From assembly GCF_001278055.1 (NCBI RefSeq), contig NZ_CP010802.1, positions 62,001 through 126,000 of the forward strand: a stretch of 64,000 nucleotides of DNA. The letters are read 5' to 3'. The translations under genes were made by a program, and so were the position numbers. The notes below the pieces were generated by a model. That model was not told the DNA's origin and ran no database searches. It was given only the letters and a program-made list of their open reading frames with translations. Shown piece by piece: positions 36,553 through 45,813 of the stretch (positions within the stretch are counted from its first letter, which is position 1; every line of letters starts with the position of its first letter). This DNA comes from Desulfuromonas soudanensis. Lineage in GTDB: Bacteria > Desulfobacterota > Desulfuromonadia > Desulfuromonadales > WTL.

Positions 36553-37877
36553 CCCCCCTCCCCTCCCCCTTCGGCTTCCTGCAGGAGGGAGAGGCCGGCG
36601 TCGAGGCTCTCGCCGATGGTGCGCCGCTCCTTCTGGTGGACGAAGCGCTCCTCGAAGGCCTCGGCAAAGGAGAGCATCTGCTTCTCCCGGGGGGGGAGCC
36701 CTTCGCGGCCGACGATCGCCTCGAGCTTGCGCAGGTCCCGTCCCCGGGCGTAGGCCCGGTAGAGGCGGTTGGCGATCGCCCGGTGGTCCTCCCGGGTGCG
36801 CCCGGCGCCGATCCCCTGCTGCATGAGCCTTGAGAGGCTCGGCAGCACATCGACGGGGGGAAAGATCCCGCGGCGGTGCAGCTCCCGCGACAGAACGATC
36901 TGCCCCTCGGTGATGTAGCCGGTGAGGTCGGGGATCGGGTGGGTGATGTCATCCTCGGGCATGGTCACCACCGGGAGCATGGTCACCGACCCCTCTTGCC
37001 CCTTGATGCGCCCGGCCCGCTCGTAGATCGACGCCAGGTCCGAGTAGAGGTATCCCGGATAGCCGCGCCGGCCGGGGAGTTCCTCCCGGGCTGCCGAGAC
37101 CTCCCGCAGGGCGTCGCAGTAGTTGACCATGTCGGTGATCACCACCAGCACGTCCATCCCCCGCTCGAAGGCCAGGTATTCGGCCACCGCCAGGGCCAGG
37201 CGCGGGGCGAGGAGACGCTCCACCACCGGGTCGTCGGCGAGGTTGGCAAAGGCGACGAAGCCCCCCCCCATCCCGTTGAGGACTTCGAGGTAGTAGGCGT
37301 AGTTGTGGTAGGTCAGCCCGAGGGCGACGAAGACGACGACGAAATCTCCTCCGTCCACCAGGCGGGCCTGACGGAGGATCCCGGCGGCGATCTCCCGGGA
37401 AGGGAGACCGGAACAGGAGAAGATCGGCAGTTTCTGCCCCTTGACCAGGGTATTGAGGCCGTCGATGACGGCAAATCCCGTTTCGATGAACTGCTCGGGG
37501 CGCGCCCGGGCCGCCGGGTTGATCGGGGCCCCGGTGACCGGCTCCCAGCGCTCGGGGATGTACATCGGCAGCCCGTCGCGGGGGCGAAAGGATCCGTCGA
37601 AGATCCGGCCGATGCAGGCCGCCGAGAGGGGGGCCTGCTTCACCGCGTCGCTGAAGATGACCCGCGAACGCTCGCGGTCGAGCCCCCGCGGCTCGCCGAA
37701 GACCTCGACCAGCACTGTCGACTCCTCGATGCGCAGCACCTCCCCTTCGAGGGTGCGGCCGTCGGGATAGACGATGAGCACCTCCTCGCCGAGGCGGGGG
37801 GAGAAGACCTCCTCGAGAAAGAGGAGGGGGCCGCGGATGGCGGCGACGGTACGGTAGCTGTGTTCGGCGAGGCGCAT
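36549..37877 (-). CDS. atpB: V/A-type ATP synthase subunit B (non-catalytic)
   Basis: A 442-residue regulatory head subunit alternating with A around the hexamer. It lacks a Walker A loop; the corresponding place reads FSCSGLPSREIA, as in other V/A-type B subunits. Other markers are the beta-barrel start, ERWEPVTGAPINPAARARP and the region YPGYLYSDLASIYERAG near residue 290. Length is normal. Directly after atpA (4-nt gap) and overlapping atpD. Confidence 0.96.
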   Translation of the reverse strand: MRLAEHSYRTVAAIRGPLLFLEEVFSPRLGEEVLIVYPDGRTLEGEVLRIEESTVLVEVFGEPRGLDRERSRVIFSDAVKQAPLSAACIGRIFDGSFRPRDGLPMYIPERWEPVTGAPINPAARARPEQFIETGFAVIDGLNTLVKGQKLPIFSCSGLPSREIAAGILRQARLVDGGDFVVVFVALGLTYHNYAYYLEVLNGMGGGFVAFANLADDPVVERLLAPRLALAVAEYLAFERGMDVLVVITDMVNYCDALREVSAAREELPGRRGYPGYLYSDLASIYERAGRIKGQEGSVTMLPVVTMPEDDITHPIPDLTGYITEGQIVLSRELHRRGIFPPVDVLPSLSRLMQQGIGAGRTREDHRAIANRLYRAYARGRDLRKLEAIVGREGLPPREKQMLSFAEAFEERFVHQKERRTIGESLDAGLSLLQEAEGGGEGG

Positions 37878-37881
37878 CTGT

Positions 37882-39492
37882 TCAACCTTTCAGGATTTCA
37901 TCGAGAGCTTCCCCCTCTTCGAGGCGGGCCAGGGCTTCATCGAAAAAGGCGACGATGGTGCTGATTCTCTCCAGGGTCTGCTGCGGCGTGGAGAAGGCGT
38001 CCTCGCTGTAGGCGTTCTGGCAGAGGAACTCCCGGCGCACCCGTTCGGCGGCGTGCATCACCAGCCGGTCGCGGTCCTGCAGCCCTTCGAGGCCGACGAT
38101 CTCCGCCACCTCGGCCAGCGCCGTCTCCTGCTGCAGAAGCTCCCGGCAGCGGCTACGCAGGGGGTCCCAGTCGCCGGAGACCTCGGAGCAGAAGTGGCGC
38201 CCCAGGTCCTGCTCGTAGAGGGAATAGCTCTGCCCCCAGTGGATGGCGGGAAAGTGGCGGCGGTGGGCGAGGGCGGTGTCGAGGAGGTAGAGGGCCCCGG
38301 CGGAGCGCAGGCAGGCCTGGGTGACCGGTTCGGTGAAGTCCCCGCCCGGAGGGGAGACGGAGAGGATCATGCTCAGGGAGCCGGTCCCTTCGCCGCAGGC
38401 GACGACCCCCGCCCGTTCGAAGTAGGCGGAGAGGCGCGAGCCGAGGTAGGTCGGATACCCCTCTTCGCCGGGCATCTCTTCGAGGGAGGAGGAAATTTCC
38501 CGAAGCGCTTCCGCCCAGCGGGAGATGCTGTCGGCCAAAAGCAGAATGTCGTACCCCAGGTCGCGGTAGTATTCGGCCATGGCGACGGCGGTGTAGATCG
38601 AGGCCTCCCGGGCGGCCACCGGCATGTTGGAGGTGTTGACGACGACGATGGTGCGCTCCATCAGCGGCGTGTCCCGCCAGGGGTCGGAGAGGGTGGCGAA
38701 CTCCTCGAGGATCTCGGCCATCTCGTTCCCCCTCTCCCCGCAGCCGACGTAGATCACGATGTCGACATCGGCGAATTTGGCGATGGACTGCTCGAGAATC
38801 GTCTTGCCGGTGCCGAACCCCCCGGGGAAAATCGCCGTCCCCCCCTTGCTCAGGGGGAAGAGGAAGTCGAGGCAGCGCTGGCCGGTCACCAGGGGGTCCG
38901 CGGTGGGGAGCCGAGTGATGTCGCGGCGCGGTTCCCGCACGGGCCGTTCCTGCCAGGCAAAGAGCTCCCCCCCCTCCTTATATGTGGCCAGGGGGGAATC
39001 GAGGGTGAATGCGCCGCGGTGGACGGTGGCCAGGGTGCCGCCGACCGCGGCGCGGATCGGGTGGAGAAAGGCTCCTTCCTCGACGGTGCCGAAAATCTCC
39101 CCGGCCGAAAGGGAGTCGCCCGGGCTCTTGAGAGGGGAAAAATTCCAGGAGCGCTCGAGGTCGAGGGGGAAGGGGTCGGTGCCGCTGCGGATAAAGGGGC
39201 CCGTTTCCCTGCGCAGCGCCTGCAGCGGGCGCTGCAGACCGTCGAACATCCCCCCGAGAAGGCCGGGTCCGAGGCGGACCGTCAGCGGCCGCCCGCTCCC
39301 CTCGGCCGGTTCGCCGAGGGCTAGACCCCGGGTCTCCTCGTAGACCTGGACCACCGCCTTCCCCTGCTCGAGGCGCACCACCTCCCCGGCCAGACGCTGA
39401 TGGCCGACGTAGACCCGCTCGTAGAGCTGCAGTCCCGGAAGGTCGACACTGACGGTCGGCCCCGAGAGGCCGATGATGCGGCCTTTTTTCAT
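37882..39492 (-). CDS. atpA: V/A-type ATP synthase subunit A (catalytic)
   Basis: Catalytic head subunit, 536 residues, somewhat short for the family (about 580). P-loop GGFGTGKT near residue 230, the catalytic Glu region CGERGNEMAEIL, and SISRWAEALREISS for the nucleotide pocket are all present. The characteristic non-homologous region of A subunits (about 110-190) is present but compact. The start at 39492 (MKKGRIIGLSGP) has GAGG upstream and overlaps the subunit F stop in ATGA; the open frame continues far upstream only as an artefact of high G+C. Confidence 0.96.
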   Translation of the reverse strand: MKKGRIIGLSGPTVSVDLPGLQLYERVYVGHQRLAGEVVRLEQGKAVVQVYEETRGLALGEPAEGSGRPLTVRLGPGLLGGMFDGLQRPLQALRRETGPFIRSGTDPFPLDLERSWNFSPLKSPGDSLSAGEIFGTVEEGAFLHPIRAAVGGTLATVHRGAFTLDSPLATYKEGGELFAWQERPVREPRRDITRLPTADPLVTGQRCLDFLFPLSKGGTAIFPGGFGTGKTILEQSIAKFADVDIVIYVGCGERGNEMAEILEEFATLSDPWRDTPLMERTIVVVNTSNMPVAAREASIYTAVAMAEYYRDLGYDILLLADSISRWAEALREISSSLEEMPGEEGYPTYLGSRLSAYFERAGVVACGEGTGSLSMILSVSPPGGDFTEPVTQACLRSAGALYLLDTALAHRRHFPAIHWGQSYSLYEQDLGRHFCSEVSGDWDPLRSRCRELLQQETALAEVAEIVGLEGLQDRDRLVMHAAERVRREFLCQNAYSEDAFSTPQQTLERISTIVAFFDEALARLEEGEALDEILKG

Positions 39493-39806
39493 TTCAACCT
39501 CACATGGTAGCCGAGGGCCCGGCGGATCAGGCGCTCGAAATAGTCCCCTTCCCGCTCCTCTTCCCCAGAAGGGGCGGGGAGGACGAGGAGGACGCCGTAC
39601 CAGCGCCGCTCCAGCTCGCGCAGACGCTCCTCTCCCATCCCTTCGAGGAGGCGCTCGTCGATGACCACCACCCCGCTCGCCAGGTCGTTCAAAACCTTTT
39701 CGAGGGTCGCTTCGGCCTCCTGCGCCTCCACCACGAGCTGGGTCACCCCCGCCAGGCTGAAACCGTAACGGGCCTCCTTCGGGGTGACGAAGACGACTCC
39801 CTTCAT
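39489..39806 (-). CDS. atpF: V/A-type ATP synthase subunit F
   Basis: A 105-residue Rossmann-like central-stalk protein that binds subunit D and helps regulate rotation. Pattern: MKGVVFVTPKEARYGFSLAGV start, then VVVIDERLLEGM in the middle. It overlaps both the C subunit gene and atpA by 4 bases, which fixes the start at 39806. Confidence 0.9.
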   Translation of the reverse strand: MKGVVFVTPKEARYGFSLAGVTQLVVEAQEAEATLEKVLNDLASGVVVIDERLLEGMGEERLRELERRWYGVLLVLPAPSGEEEREGDYFERLIRRALGYHVRLK

Positions 39807-40726
39807 GAGAGCAGCTCCTCCTCCAGGCGCCCCTCGTCCCCGGCACCGAGGCGGGCCATGAGTTCGAGATTTCTCGCCCGGGTATGGCAGAACCAGAGAT
39901 GGTCGAGGATCACCCCCGGCCCCAGGGGGTCGCGGGCGCCCCGGCGCAGGGAGCGGCTCACGCCGTCGAGAAGGATTTTCTCCAGAGACCCCGCCGCCGC
40001 CGGGTCTCCGGCCAGGGTCCGGGCGCAGGCCATCAGGGGGGGGATGGACCTCCCCCGCCAGAGCGCCGACAGGCGCTTTTTCGTCACCCGGCCGCCGTCG
40101 AGGTGAGGCGGAGGGAAGGAGAGCTGCCACTGCAGGTGCTTGTAGAGGCCGAGGAGGTTTCGCGTGTCGATGAGCTCCCGGAAAAAAGTGCGGACGGCCG
40201 GATGGAGGGGGAGGCGCAAGGCGCGGCGCAGGGCGAGGTCGATCACCCCCGCTTCCAGCCCCCCCGGTCCCTGCCGGCGGTAGAGGGCGCCGAGGCCGGA
40301 AAAATCGGGGTCGGCTTCGGCCAGGATCTTTTGGCTGCCTGCAAGGACGGCGGCAAAATCCCGGGATTGCAGGAGGAGGGCCTTGATGGGGGGAGCCAGA
40401 AGGCTTGGCGCCAGGATTCCGGGGAGGGCCTTTTCCTCCCCGGCGCTAAGGTAGCGCAGCGCCAGAAGCCAGGTGCGCAGTTCAAAAAACTCGAAGACTG
40501 AACCGAAGAGAGACCGCAGCGAACGGTTCATCTGGCCGTAGAGCCAGGCCAGTTCGCCGCGGAAGGCCTCCTGGGCGCCGCCGATACCGGCCGGAGACGT
40601 CCGGAGGAGCTCCGACCAGTCGCCGGCGATCCGGGCCCTCCGCCCGCGGACCCTGGCCAGGAGGTAATCCGGCGGATGGCAGCGATCCTCAGCGCTTTTC
40701 AGCAGTCCCGGGACGATCGAGGGCAC
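39803..40726 (-). CDS. atpC: V/A-type ATP synthase subunit C (d/AC39-like)
   Basis: A 307-residue funnel-shaped protein coupling the rotor shaft to the membrane ring. The family is poorly conserved; the assignment rests on size, alpha-helical content with repeated Leu/Arg patterns (RTWLLALRYLSAGEEK, FFRELIDTRNLLGLYKHLQW) and position between E and F. It overlaps the E subunit gene by 38 bases. Confidence 0.85.
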   Translation of the reverse strand: MPSIVPGLLKSAEDRCHPPDYLLARVRGRRARIAGDWSELLRTSPAGIGGAQEAFRGELAWLYGQMNRSLRSLFGSVFEFFELRTWLLALRYLSAGEEKALPGILAPSLLAPPIKALLLQSRDFAAVLAGSQKILAEADPDFSGLGALYRRQGPGGLEAGVIDLALRRALRLPLHPAVRTFFRELIDTRNLLGLYKHLQWQLSFPPPHLDGGRVTKKRLSALWRGRSIPPLMACARTLAGDPAAAGSLEKILLDGVSRSLRRGARDPLGPGVILDHLWFCHTRARNLELMARLGAGDEGRLEEELLS

Positions 40727-41279
40727 GGCGGACCTCCTTCATCAGGACCGGAAGGAGCTCCGGCCAGGCTCTTTCCAGGCGCTTGTCGAGGGTATTGACG
40801 ACCCTGATCTCCCCCCCGGCCGTCTCCACCTCCACGCCGCCGGCGATGGCGGGGTCGGAGCGCAGGAGCGCTCCGGGGAAGGAGGAGGCGCCCTTCTCCC
40901 GATCGTCGGGATGAAGGGCGACCCTGGCCCAGGCGGCGGCGGGGAGTTCGGCGACCAGGGCGGCAAAGGTTTCGGCGTAGGGGCCGGTTCGCAGCTGTGG
41001 CAGGTGCTCTTCGGCCAGGGTCCGGAGGCGCTGGGCCACCCTTTCTTCGGCCGCCAACGTCAGGCGCTGCACCGTCGCCGCGGCCTGGGCCAGAATCGGC
41101 CTCCTCGCCTCCTCCTTTTCCTCCTCCAGCGCCGCCCGCATCCCGGTCTCCAGCGCTTCGAGCCTGCCGGCGTTTTCGGCGCGCAGGGCCTCGGCTTCCA
41201 TCTCGGCCTCCTGCCACAGGGCGGCGATCCTTGCCTCCCCCTCCTGTTGCAGGGCCGCCAGCAGTTCCCGTTGGCTCAT
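40689..41279 (-). CDS. atpE: V/A-type ATP synthase subunit E (peripheral stalk)
   Basis: A 196-residue peripheral-stalk subunit: a long N-terminal helix very rich in Ala/Glu/Arg (residues 1-85), then a globular C-terminal domain (100-190) ending with RVVNTLDKRLERAWPELLPVL. It pairs with the G/H-type subunit to hold the head still. Four nt after the ring subunit gene. Confidence 0.9.
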   Translation of the reverse strand: MSQRELLAALQQEGEARIAALWQEAEMEAEALRAENAGRLEALETGMRAALEEEKEEARRPILAQAAATVQRLTLAAEERVAQRLRTLAEEHLPQLRTGPYAETFAALVAELPAAAWARVALHPDDREKGASSFPGALLRSDPAIAGGVEVETAGGEIRVVNTLDKRLERAWPELLPVLMKEVRRALDRPGTAEKR

Positions 41280-41282
41280 CGG

Positions 41283-41498
41283 CTACTCCAGGACCAGGAT
41301 CATGGTCGCCACCACGAAGCCGAGGATGACCATGGTTTCGGGGATGGCCACCAGGATGATGATGGTGGCCGAGAGTTCCGGTTTCTCCGCCAGGGTTCCG
41401 GCCCCGGCGGCGCCGATGCGCGACTGGGCCCAGCCGGTGGCCAGGGCGGGGAGGCCTATGGCCAGGGCGGCGGCCAGGGCGAGGAGGGCTTGTTCCAT
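41283..41498 (-). CDS. atpK: V/A-type ATP synthase membrane-ring subunit K (c), short single-hairpin form
   Basis: A 71-residue two-helix proteolipid forming the rotating ring. The ion-binding carboxylate is Glu54 in VAIPETMV. Gln25 in the first helix lies at the position of the sodium-ligand Gln of sodium-dependent c subunits (15 residues before the KP/QP loop), and Thr55 follows the Glu. The single hairpin is shorter than the duplicated 16-kDa K of many V-ATPases. Sodium coupling is therefore possible but not proved. Confidence 0.92.
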   Translation of the reverse strand: MEQALLALAAALAIGLPALATGWAQSRIGAAGAGTLAEKPELSATIIILVAIPETMVILGFVVATMILVLE

Positions 41499-41519
41499 CG
41501 TCGTCTCCTTTCGTCTTTT

Positions 41520-43400
41520 TCAGGGGTGCAACCTGTCCAGAGGCTCGAATCTGCGCCCCCCCGGTTCGAGAAATTTGCTGAAAAATTCCACGTAATGCAG
41601 ACGCAGGGCGTGCACCGTCGGGGCGAATACGCCGAGAACGAGGTTGAAAAAATGCAGGAGGCCGGCGACGAGGATCCCGGCAAAGACGTCCCCGGTCATG
41701 CCGCCGAGGCGATTGGCGATCTGCGCCAGGAGGACCGAGGTCAACCCGATGGCCATGATCCGGGTGTAGGAGATGATGTTGCCGACGCTCTTGAGGAGTT
41801 CGAGGGGAGCCAGCAGGCCGCCGGCGAAAAGAGCCAGGAGGCTGATCCCCAAAAGCGCCAGGATGAGATGGGTGTCCCTCAGCCAGGGATGGGGGAAGAG
41901 GCGGGCGGCCAGCAGGGCGACGAGGAGGAGGAGGAAGAGGATGCCGAGGACTTTGAGGAGCGCCTGGCGGCGTAGGTGCCGGTTGAGGGCGGCCAGCACG
42001 CCGAGAATCTCCCCGAGGAGGATATGGGCGAAACCGACGGAGAGGGAGAAGTAGAGGAGGGGGAGGAGCGCCTGACTGCGCTCGAAGAGGATCGGCTGGA
42101 GACCGAGGCGTCGGGCGCCGAAGTCGCCGAAAAACTCGCCGAAGAGGACGCCAAAGATCAGGGAATAGGCGGCGCAGACGCCGAGAATCCTGGCGGCGTC
42201 GGTGAGGTTCTTCCGTTTCGGCCAGAGGCGCAGGAGAAGGGCGACCAGAAGGGCCAGGACCAGTCCGTAACCGATGTCGCCGAGGATCATTCCGAAAAAG
42301 AGGGGAAAGAAGAGGCCGAGAAAGGGGGTGGGGTCGAAGGAGGTGTAGCGCGGCAGGGGGAGGAGGCGCGAGAGGAGCTCGAAGGGCTTGAAATAGGGGG
42401 GATTCTGCAGGGCGACCGGGACCCGGTCGAGGTCCTCTTCGCGGATGGCGAGCTCGGAAAGGAGGACTTCGCCGCGGAAACGCGCCTCGAGGTCGTCGCG
42501 CAGGGGGGCGACTTCGGCGGCGGGGGTCCACCCCTGGATGTAGAAGCACATGCCGGTTTCGAAGACCGCCGCCGAGGCCTCGAGAAGGGCCAGTCGCTCG
42601 GTGAGCCACTGCAGCACACGCCGGTAGATCGGCAGCCAGCGCCGGGCGAAGCGCTCCTCCTCCTCGGAAAGGCGGACGAGTTCTTCCTTCACCTCCTGCT
42701 GCCGGGCGTGCAGCGCCTCTCCCCGCGCGGCCGGGGGGAGCTCGCTGTAGGGTTTCGGCAGGGTGAGTTCAGGGATCTGGCCGTCGCTCAGGGCGCGACG
42801 CAGGCGCTGCGCCATCTTCTTTTCCGTGGCGATCAGTCCGACCAGGTCGCCGTCGTCGGACCGGGCCGTCTCCAGCTCGAAGCGTCCCGCCGTCTCCTCG
42901 GCGGCCAGTCGCCGGAAGCGTTCGATGAGAGCCGGGTCCTTGATGGTCACGCCGATGAATTCGATTGACGTGTCCCCTCCGGCCTTCTGCAGCAGGGGTT
43001 CGAAAGTCTGCAGCAAGGTTTCGTAGGCGGCGAGCTCGCGCATTTCCCGGTCCAGCACCTCCCGGCTGCGGCTCCATTCCCGGCAGAAGGAAAGATGTTT
43101 CTTTGCCAGGGGGGCGATGACGTCGATGACCGGCAGGGGCGAAAGGTAGCCGTCGCGAACGGAGAGGTCGGGGAGGAGGTCGAGCAGCGCCCGGATCTCC
43201 TCCTGCAGGCCGAGAAAAAAGGTGCGCTCGGCCAGGGTCGTCCTGTCGGGGAGCAGGGCCTTCACCGGCGGCTCCTCCCCCGCCCGGGGGAGGAGCTCGT
43301 CGTTGAGCTGCAGGATCCCCTTCTCGCCGAGGCGCTGCAAAACCTCGAGAAGGTGCCCCTTCGGGCCGACGATTTCAACCTTCGACATCCGGATGATCAT
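41520..43400 (-). CDS. V/A-type ATP synthase subunit I (a)
   Basis: A 626-residue stator subunit that makes the ion half-channels. The N-terminal cytoplasmic half (1-320) is charged and coiled-coil-like. The C-terminal half has about seven to eight membrane helices, with the essential Arg in NIISYTRIMAIGL (about residue 540) facing the ring Glu. Overlaps the upstream small subunit gene by 26 bases. Confidence 0.95.
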   Translation of the reverse strand: MIIRMSKVEIVGPKGHLLEVLQRLGEKGILQLNDELLPRAGEEPPVKALLPDRTTLAERTFFLGLQEEIRALLDLLPDLSVRDGYLSPLPVIDVIAPLAKKHLSFCREWSRSREVLDREMRELAAYETLLQTFEPLLQKAGGDTSIEFIGVTIKDPALIERFRRLAAEETAGRFELETARSDDGDLVGLIATEKKMAQRLRRALSDGQIPELTLPKPYSELPPAARGEALHARQQEVKEELVRLSEEEERFARRWLPIYRRVLQWLTERLALLEASAAVFETGMCFYIQGWTPAAEVAPLRDDLEARFRGEVLLSELAIREEDLDRVPVALQNPPYFKPFELLSRLLPLPRYTSFDPTPFLGLFFPLFFGMILGDIGYGLVLALLVALLLRLWPKRKNLTDAARILGVCAAYSLIFGVLFGEFFGDFGARRLGLQPILFERSQALLPLLYFSLSVGFAHILLGEILGVLAALNRHLRRQALLKVLGILFLLLLVALLAARLFPHPWLRDTHLILALLGISLLALFAGGLLAPLELLKSVGNIISYTRIMAIGLTSVLLAQIANRLGGMTGDVFAGILVAGLLHFFNLVLGVFAPTVHALRLHYVEFFSKFLEPGGRRFEPLDRLHP

Positions 43401-43725
43401 CGCTTCCCCTCGGCAGGATGGAAGAAATATGCTGGCGGATGAGCCTCTTCAGCAACCCTTCGTCGATCCCCTCCAGCGCTGCGGCCCGGGATTCGGCCCG
43501 TGCGACCGTCGCTGTCGCCTCCCGCTGCGCCTCGTCTCCTGCTGCCGCCAGGGAGCGGGCGCATTCCTCATCGAGGGCCTCTTTCCGCCGATCGAATTCC
43601 ATTCCGAGGCGCGCCCGGCCCTCTTCCAGCCAGGCGCGGCTCCGCGCCTCCTCGGCGGCGACGCGGCGGTTGAGCTCCTCCTCGTAGCGGACCACCTTCC
43701 TGATGAGCTCGTTTTCCATCGCCAT
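43375..43725 (-). CDS. V/A-type ATP synthase subunit G/H (peripheral-stalk helix)
   Basis: A 116-residue, almost wholly helical and highly charged protein rich in Ala, Glu and Arg. This is the profile of the AhaH/NtpF-type peripheral stalk partner of subunit E; identification rests on composition and being first in the operon ahead of subunit I. Starts at 43725 or 43719 are possible; the GAGG at 43731-43734 favours 43725. The resulting operon order is H-I-K-E-C-F-A-B-D, as in archaeal A-type ATPases. Confidence 0.78.
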   Translation of the reverse strand: MAMENELIRKVVRYEEELNRRVAAEEARSRAWLEEGRARLGMEFDRRKEALDEECARSLAAAGDEAQREATATVARAESRAAALEGIDEGLLKRLIRQHISSILPRGSDDHPDVEG

Positions 43726-44163
43726 TCCCCCTCATCGAATCGGCGCCCCGGAGCGAAGGACAAGAGGACATCGTCCCTTTCGAGCAGTATAACAGGGGAA
43801 CGGGAGGGCGCGACCGGCGGCCCCGGGGAGGGTTCATCCCCCTTTTTCGAGGGAGCAAAGAGGGGGCGGGGCGGGGTGAAGGGTGAGCGGAGGCGGTCTG
43901 GCCTTTTTTAGCTTAATTTTCCCTTTTTTATTTACAATAAATTTGATAGAGTTTCTTCCCGTAAAAAAACGGTAACTTCCGCCGGTTTTCGGTGGAAAAT
44001 ACCCGATATGTGACGAGTCCGCGGCGCGCCGGTTCCCAGGCCACCGACTGCGGCCTTCGATCCGGTCGGCCCCGTCTCCCGGGGTGGGCCGGGGCAATTT
44101 TCATCAACCCCAGGCCGAATAAAAACCGGGCGGCCGGACTCTGAGGAAAAGGAAGGGCGAATC
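43726..44163. other. Divergent control region between the ATPase operon and pckA
   Basis: 438 bases. A TGTTATACT extended -10 for the ATPase operon lies at 43795-43786. An A+T-rich stretch at 43903-43995, unlike the flanking DNA, includes TTTACA and a CCGT-AAAAAA-ACGG palindrome and probably holds the pckA promoter, though no clean -35/-10 pair was found. The rest shows nothing I can name. Confidence 0.45.
43783..43796 (-). promoter_or_regulatory. Possible extended -10 promoter of the ATPase operon
   Basis: CCTGTTATACTGCT on the minus strand, identical over 14 bases to the site upstream of clpB. About 60 bases from the first ATPase start codon. Confidence 0.4.
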
Positions 44164-45738
44164 ATGATCGAAGCGAAGGATTTGGGGCTCAAGAGCGTTG
44201 GCAGGATTTACCACAACCTCGGTTACGATGACCTCTTTGCCCACGAGAGCAAGAATGCCGAAGGGCGGATCTCCACCAACGGCACCATGATGGTCGACAC
44301 CGGCAAGTTCACCGGGCGCTCCCCCAAGGACAAATACTTCGTCCACCAGCTCCCCTCCTTCGAGAACATCGCCTGGGGCAAGCTCAACCAGCCGGTCGCG
44401 CCCGAGATTTTCGACGAGCTCTATGAGGAGGTTCTCGACTATCTCGCCGGCAAGGACCTCTACGTCACCGACGGCTTCTGCGGCGCCAACGTCAAGACGC
44501 GCAAATCGGTGCGCTTTGTCACCGAATTCGCCTGGCAGTCGCACTTCGTCAAGAACATGTTCATCCGCCCGGCCGGCGACGACATCAAGGGCTTTGCCCC
44601 CAACTTCACCGTCTACAACGCCTCCAACCTCCCCAACAAGGACTGGGAGCGCCACGGCCTCAACTCGGAAGTCTTCATCGTTTTCAACATCGAAAAGAAT
44701 ATTGCCATCATCGGCGGCACCTGGTACGGCGGCGAGATGAAGAAGGGCATTTTCACGATGATGAACTACTGGCTGCCGCTGCAGGGGATCCTCTCCATGC
44801 ACTGCAGCGCCAACGTCGGCAAGGCCGGCGACGTCTGCCTCTTCTTCGGCCTCTCCGGCACCGGCAAGACCACCCTCTCCACCGACGCCCACCGCAAGCT
44901 CATCGGCGACGACGAGCACGGCTGGGACGACGACGGCATTTTCAACTTCGAGGGGGGGTGCTACGCCAAGTGCATCAACCTCGCCGAAGAGAGCGAGCCG
45001 GAAATCTACGGCGCCATCCGCCGCAACGCCCTCCTCGAGAACGTGGTGGCCGACGAGTCGGGTCTTGTCGACTTCGACGACCGCTCCAAGACCGAGAACA
45101 CCCGCGTCTCCTACCCCATCGAGCACATCGACAACCACGAGCCGACCCTCAAGGGCGCTCATCCCAAGAACATCATCTTCCTCACCTGCGACGCCTTCGG
45201 CGTCCTCCCCCCGGTGTCGAAGCTGACCCGCGAGCAGGCGATGTACTACTTCCTCTCCGGCTACACCGCCAAGGTCGCCGGGACCGAGCGCGGCGTCACC
45301 GAGCCCCAGGCGACCTTCTCCGCCTGCTTCGGCGAGGCCTTTTTGCCCCTGCACCCCACCGTCTACGCCAAGCTCCTCGGCGAGAAGATGACCAGGCACG
45401 GCGTCAACGCCTACCTCGTCAACACCGGCTGGGCCGGCGGCGGCTACGGGGTCGGCAAGCGCATGAGTATCAAGGCGACCCGCGCCTGCGTCGACGCCAT
45501 CCTCGACGGCTCCATCGAGAAGGCGCAATTCGAGCAGACCCGCTGGTTCCGCCTCAATATCCCCAAGGCCCTCCCCGGGGTCGACAGCGCCCTCCTCAAC
45601 CCGCGCAACGCCTGGGCCGACAAGGAGTCCTTCGACGCCACCGCCAACAAGCTCGCCGGGATGTTCATCGACAACTTCCAGAAATACATCAAGTCCGGCG
45701 ACGACTTCGACTTCACGAAGGCCGGCCCCCTCATGTAG
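44164..45738 (+). CDS. pckA: PckA, ATP-dependent phosphoenolpyruvate carboxykinase
   Basis: Interconverts oxaloacetate + ATP and PEP + CO2 + ADP, the gluconeogenic entry from the TCA cycle. At 524 residues it is full length. The kinase P-loop [12 protein letters not shown] (near residue 230), substrate Arg in TGRSPKDKY, the metal site in [19 protein letters not shown] (shown by its first 19 residues) and ENTRVSYP are intact. Own transcript, ending at a strong terminator. Confidence 0.98.
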   Translation: MIEAKDLGLKSVGRIYHNLGYDDLFAHESKNAEGRISTNGTMMVDTGKFTGRSPKDKYFVHQLPSFENIAWGKLNQPVAPEIFDELYEEVLDYLAGKDLYVTDGFCGANVKTRKSVRFVTEFAWQSHFVKNMFIRPAGDDIKGFAPNFTVYNASNLPNKDWERHGLNSEVFIVFNIEKNIAIIGGTWYGGEMKKGIFTMMNYWLPLQGILSMHCSANVGKAGDVCLFFGLSGTGKTTLSTDAHRKLIGDDEHGWDDDGIFNFEGGCYAKCINLAEESEPEIYGAIRRNALLENVVADESGLVDFDDRSKTENTRVSYPIEHIDNHEPTLKGAHPKNIIFLTCDAFGVLPPVSKLTREQAMYYFLSGYTAKVAGTERGVTEPQATFSACFGEAFLPLHPTVYAKLLGEKMTRHGVNAYLVNTGWAGGGYGVGKRMSIKATRACVDAILDGSIEKAQFEQTRWFRLNIPKALPGVDSALLNPRNAWADKESFDATANKLAGMFIDNFQKYIKSGDDFDFTKAGPLM

Positions 45739-45762
45739 GGGAGTTCCATTCAGCAATACGCA

Positions 45763-45798
45763 AGAGGGGCGGTCCGCAGGGACCGCCCCTCTTTTTTT
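45763..45798 (+). terminator. Rho-independent terminator of pckA
   Basis: GAGGGGCGGTCC and GGACCGCCCCTC form a perfect GC stem with a 4-nt loop followed by seven T residues. Confidence 0.92.
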
Positions 45799-45813
45799 CG
45801 TAGAGAAGATTGG

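Noticed and set aside
39493-39846. N-terminal extension of atpA by about 118 residues
   Set aside because: It overlaps all of the subunit F gene and is Gly/Arg/Pro-rich; the true start at 39492 has a ribosome site and family-like N-terminus.
44104-45756. A 550-codon open frame antisense to pckA
   Set aside because: Same reason; pckA on the plus strand has every family motif.
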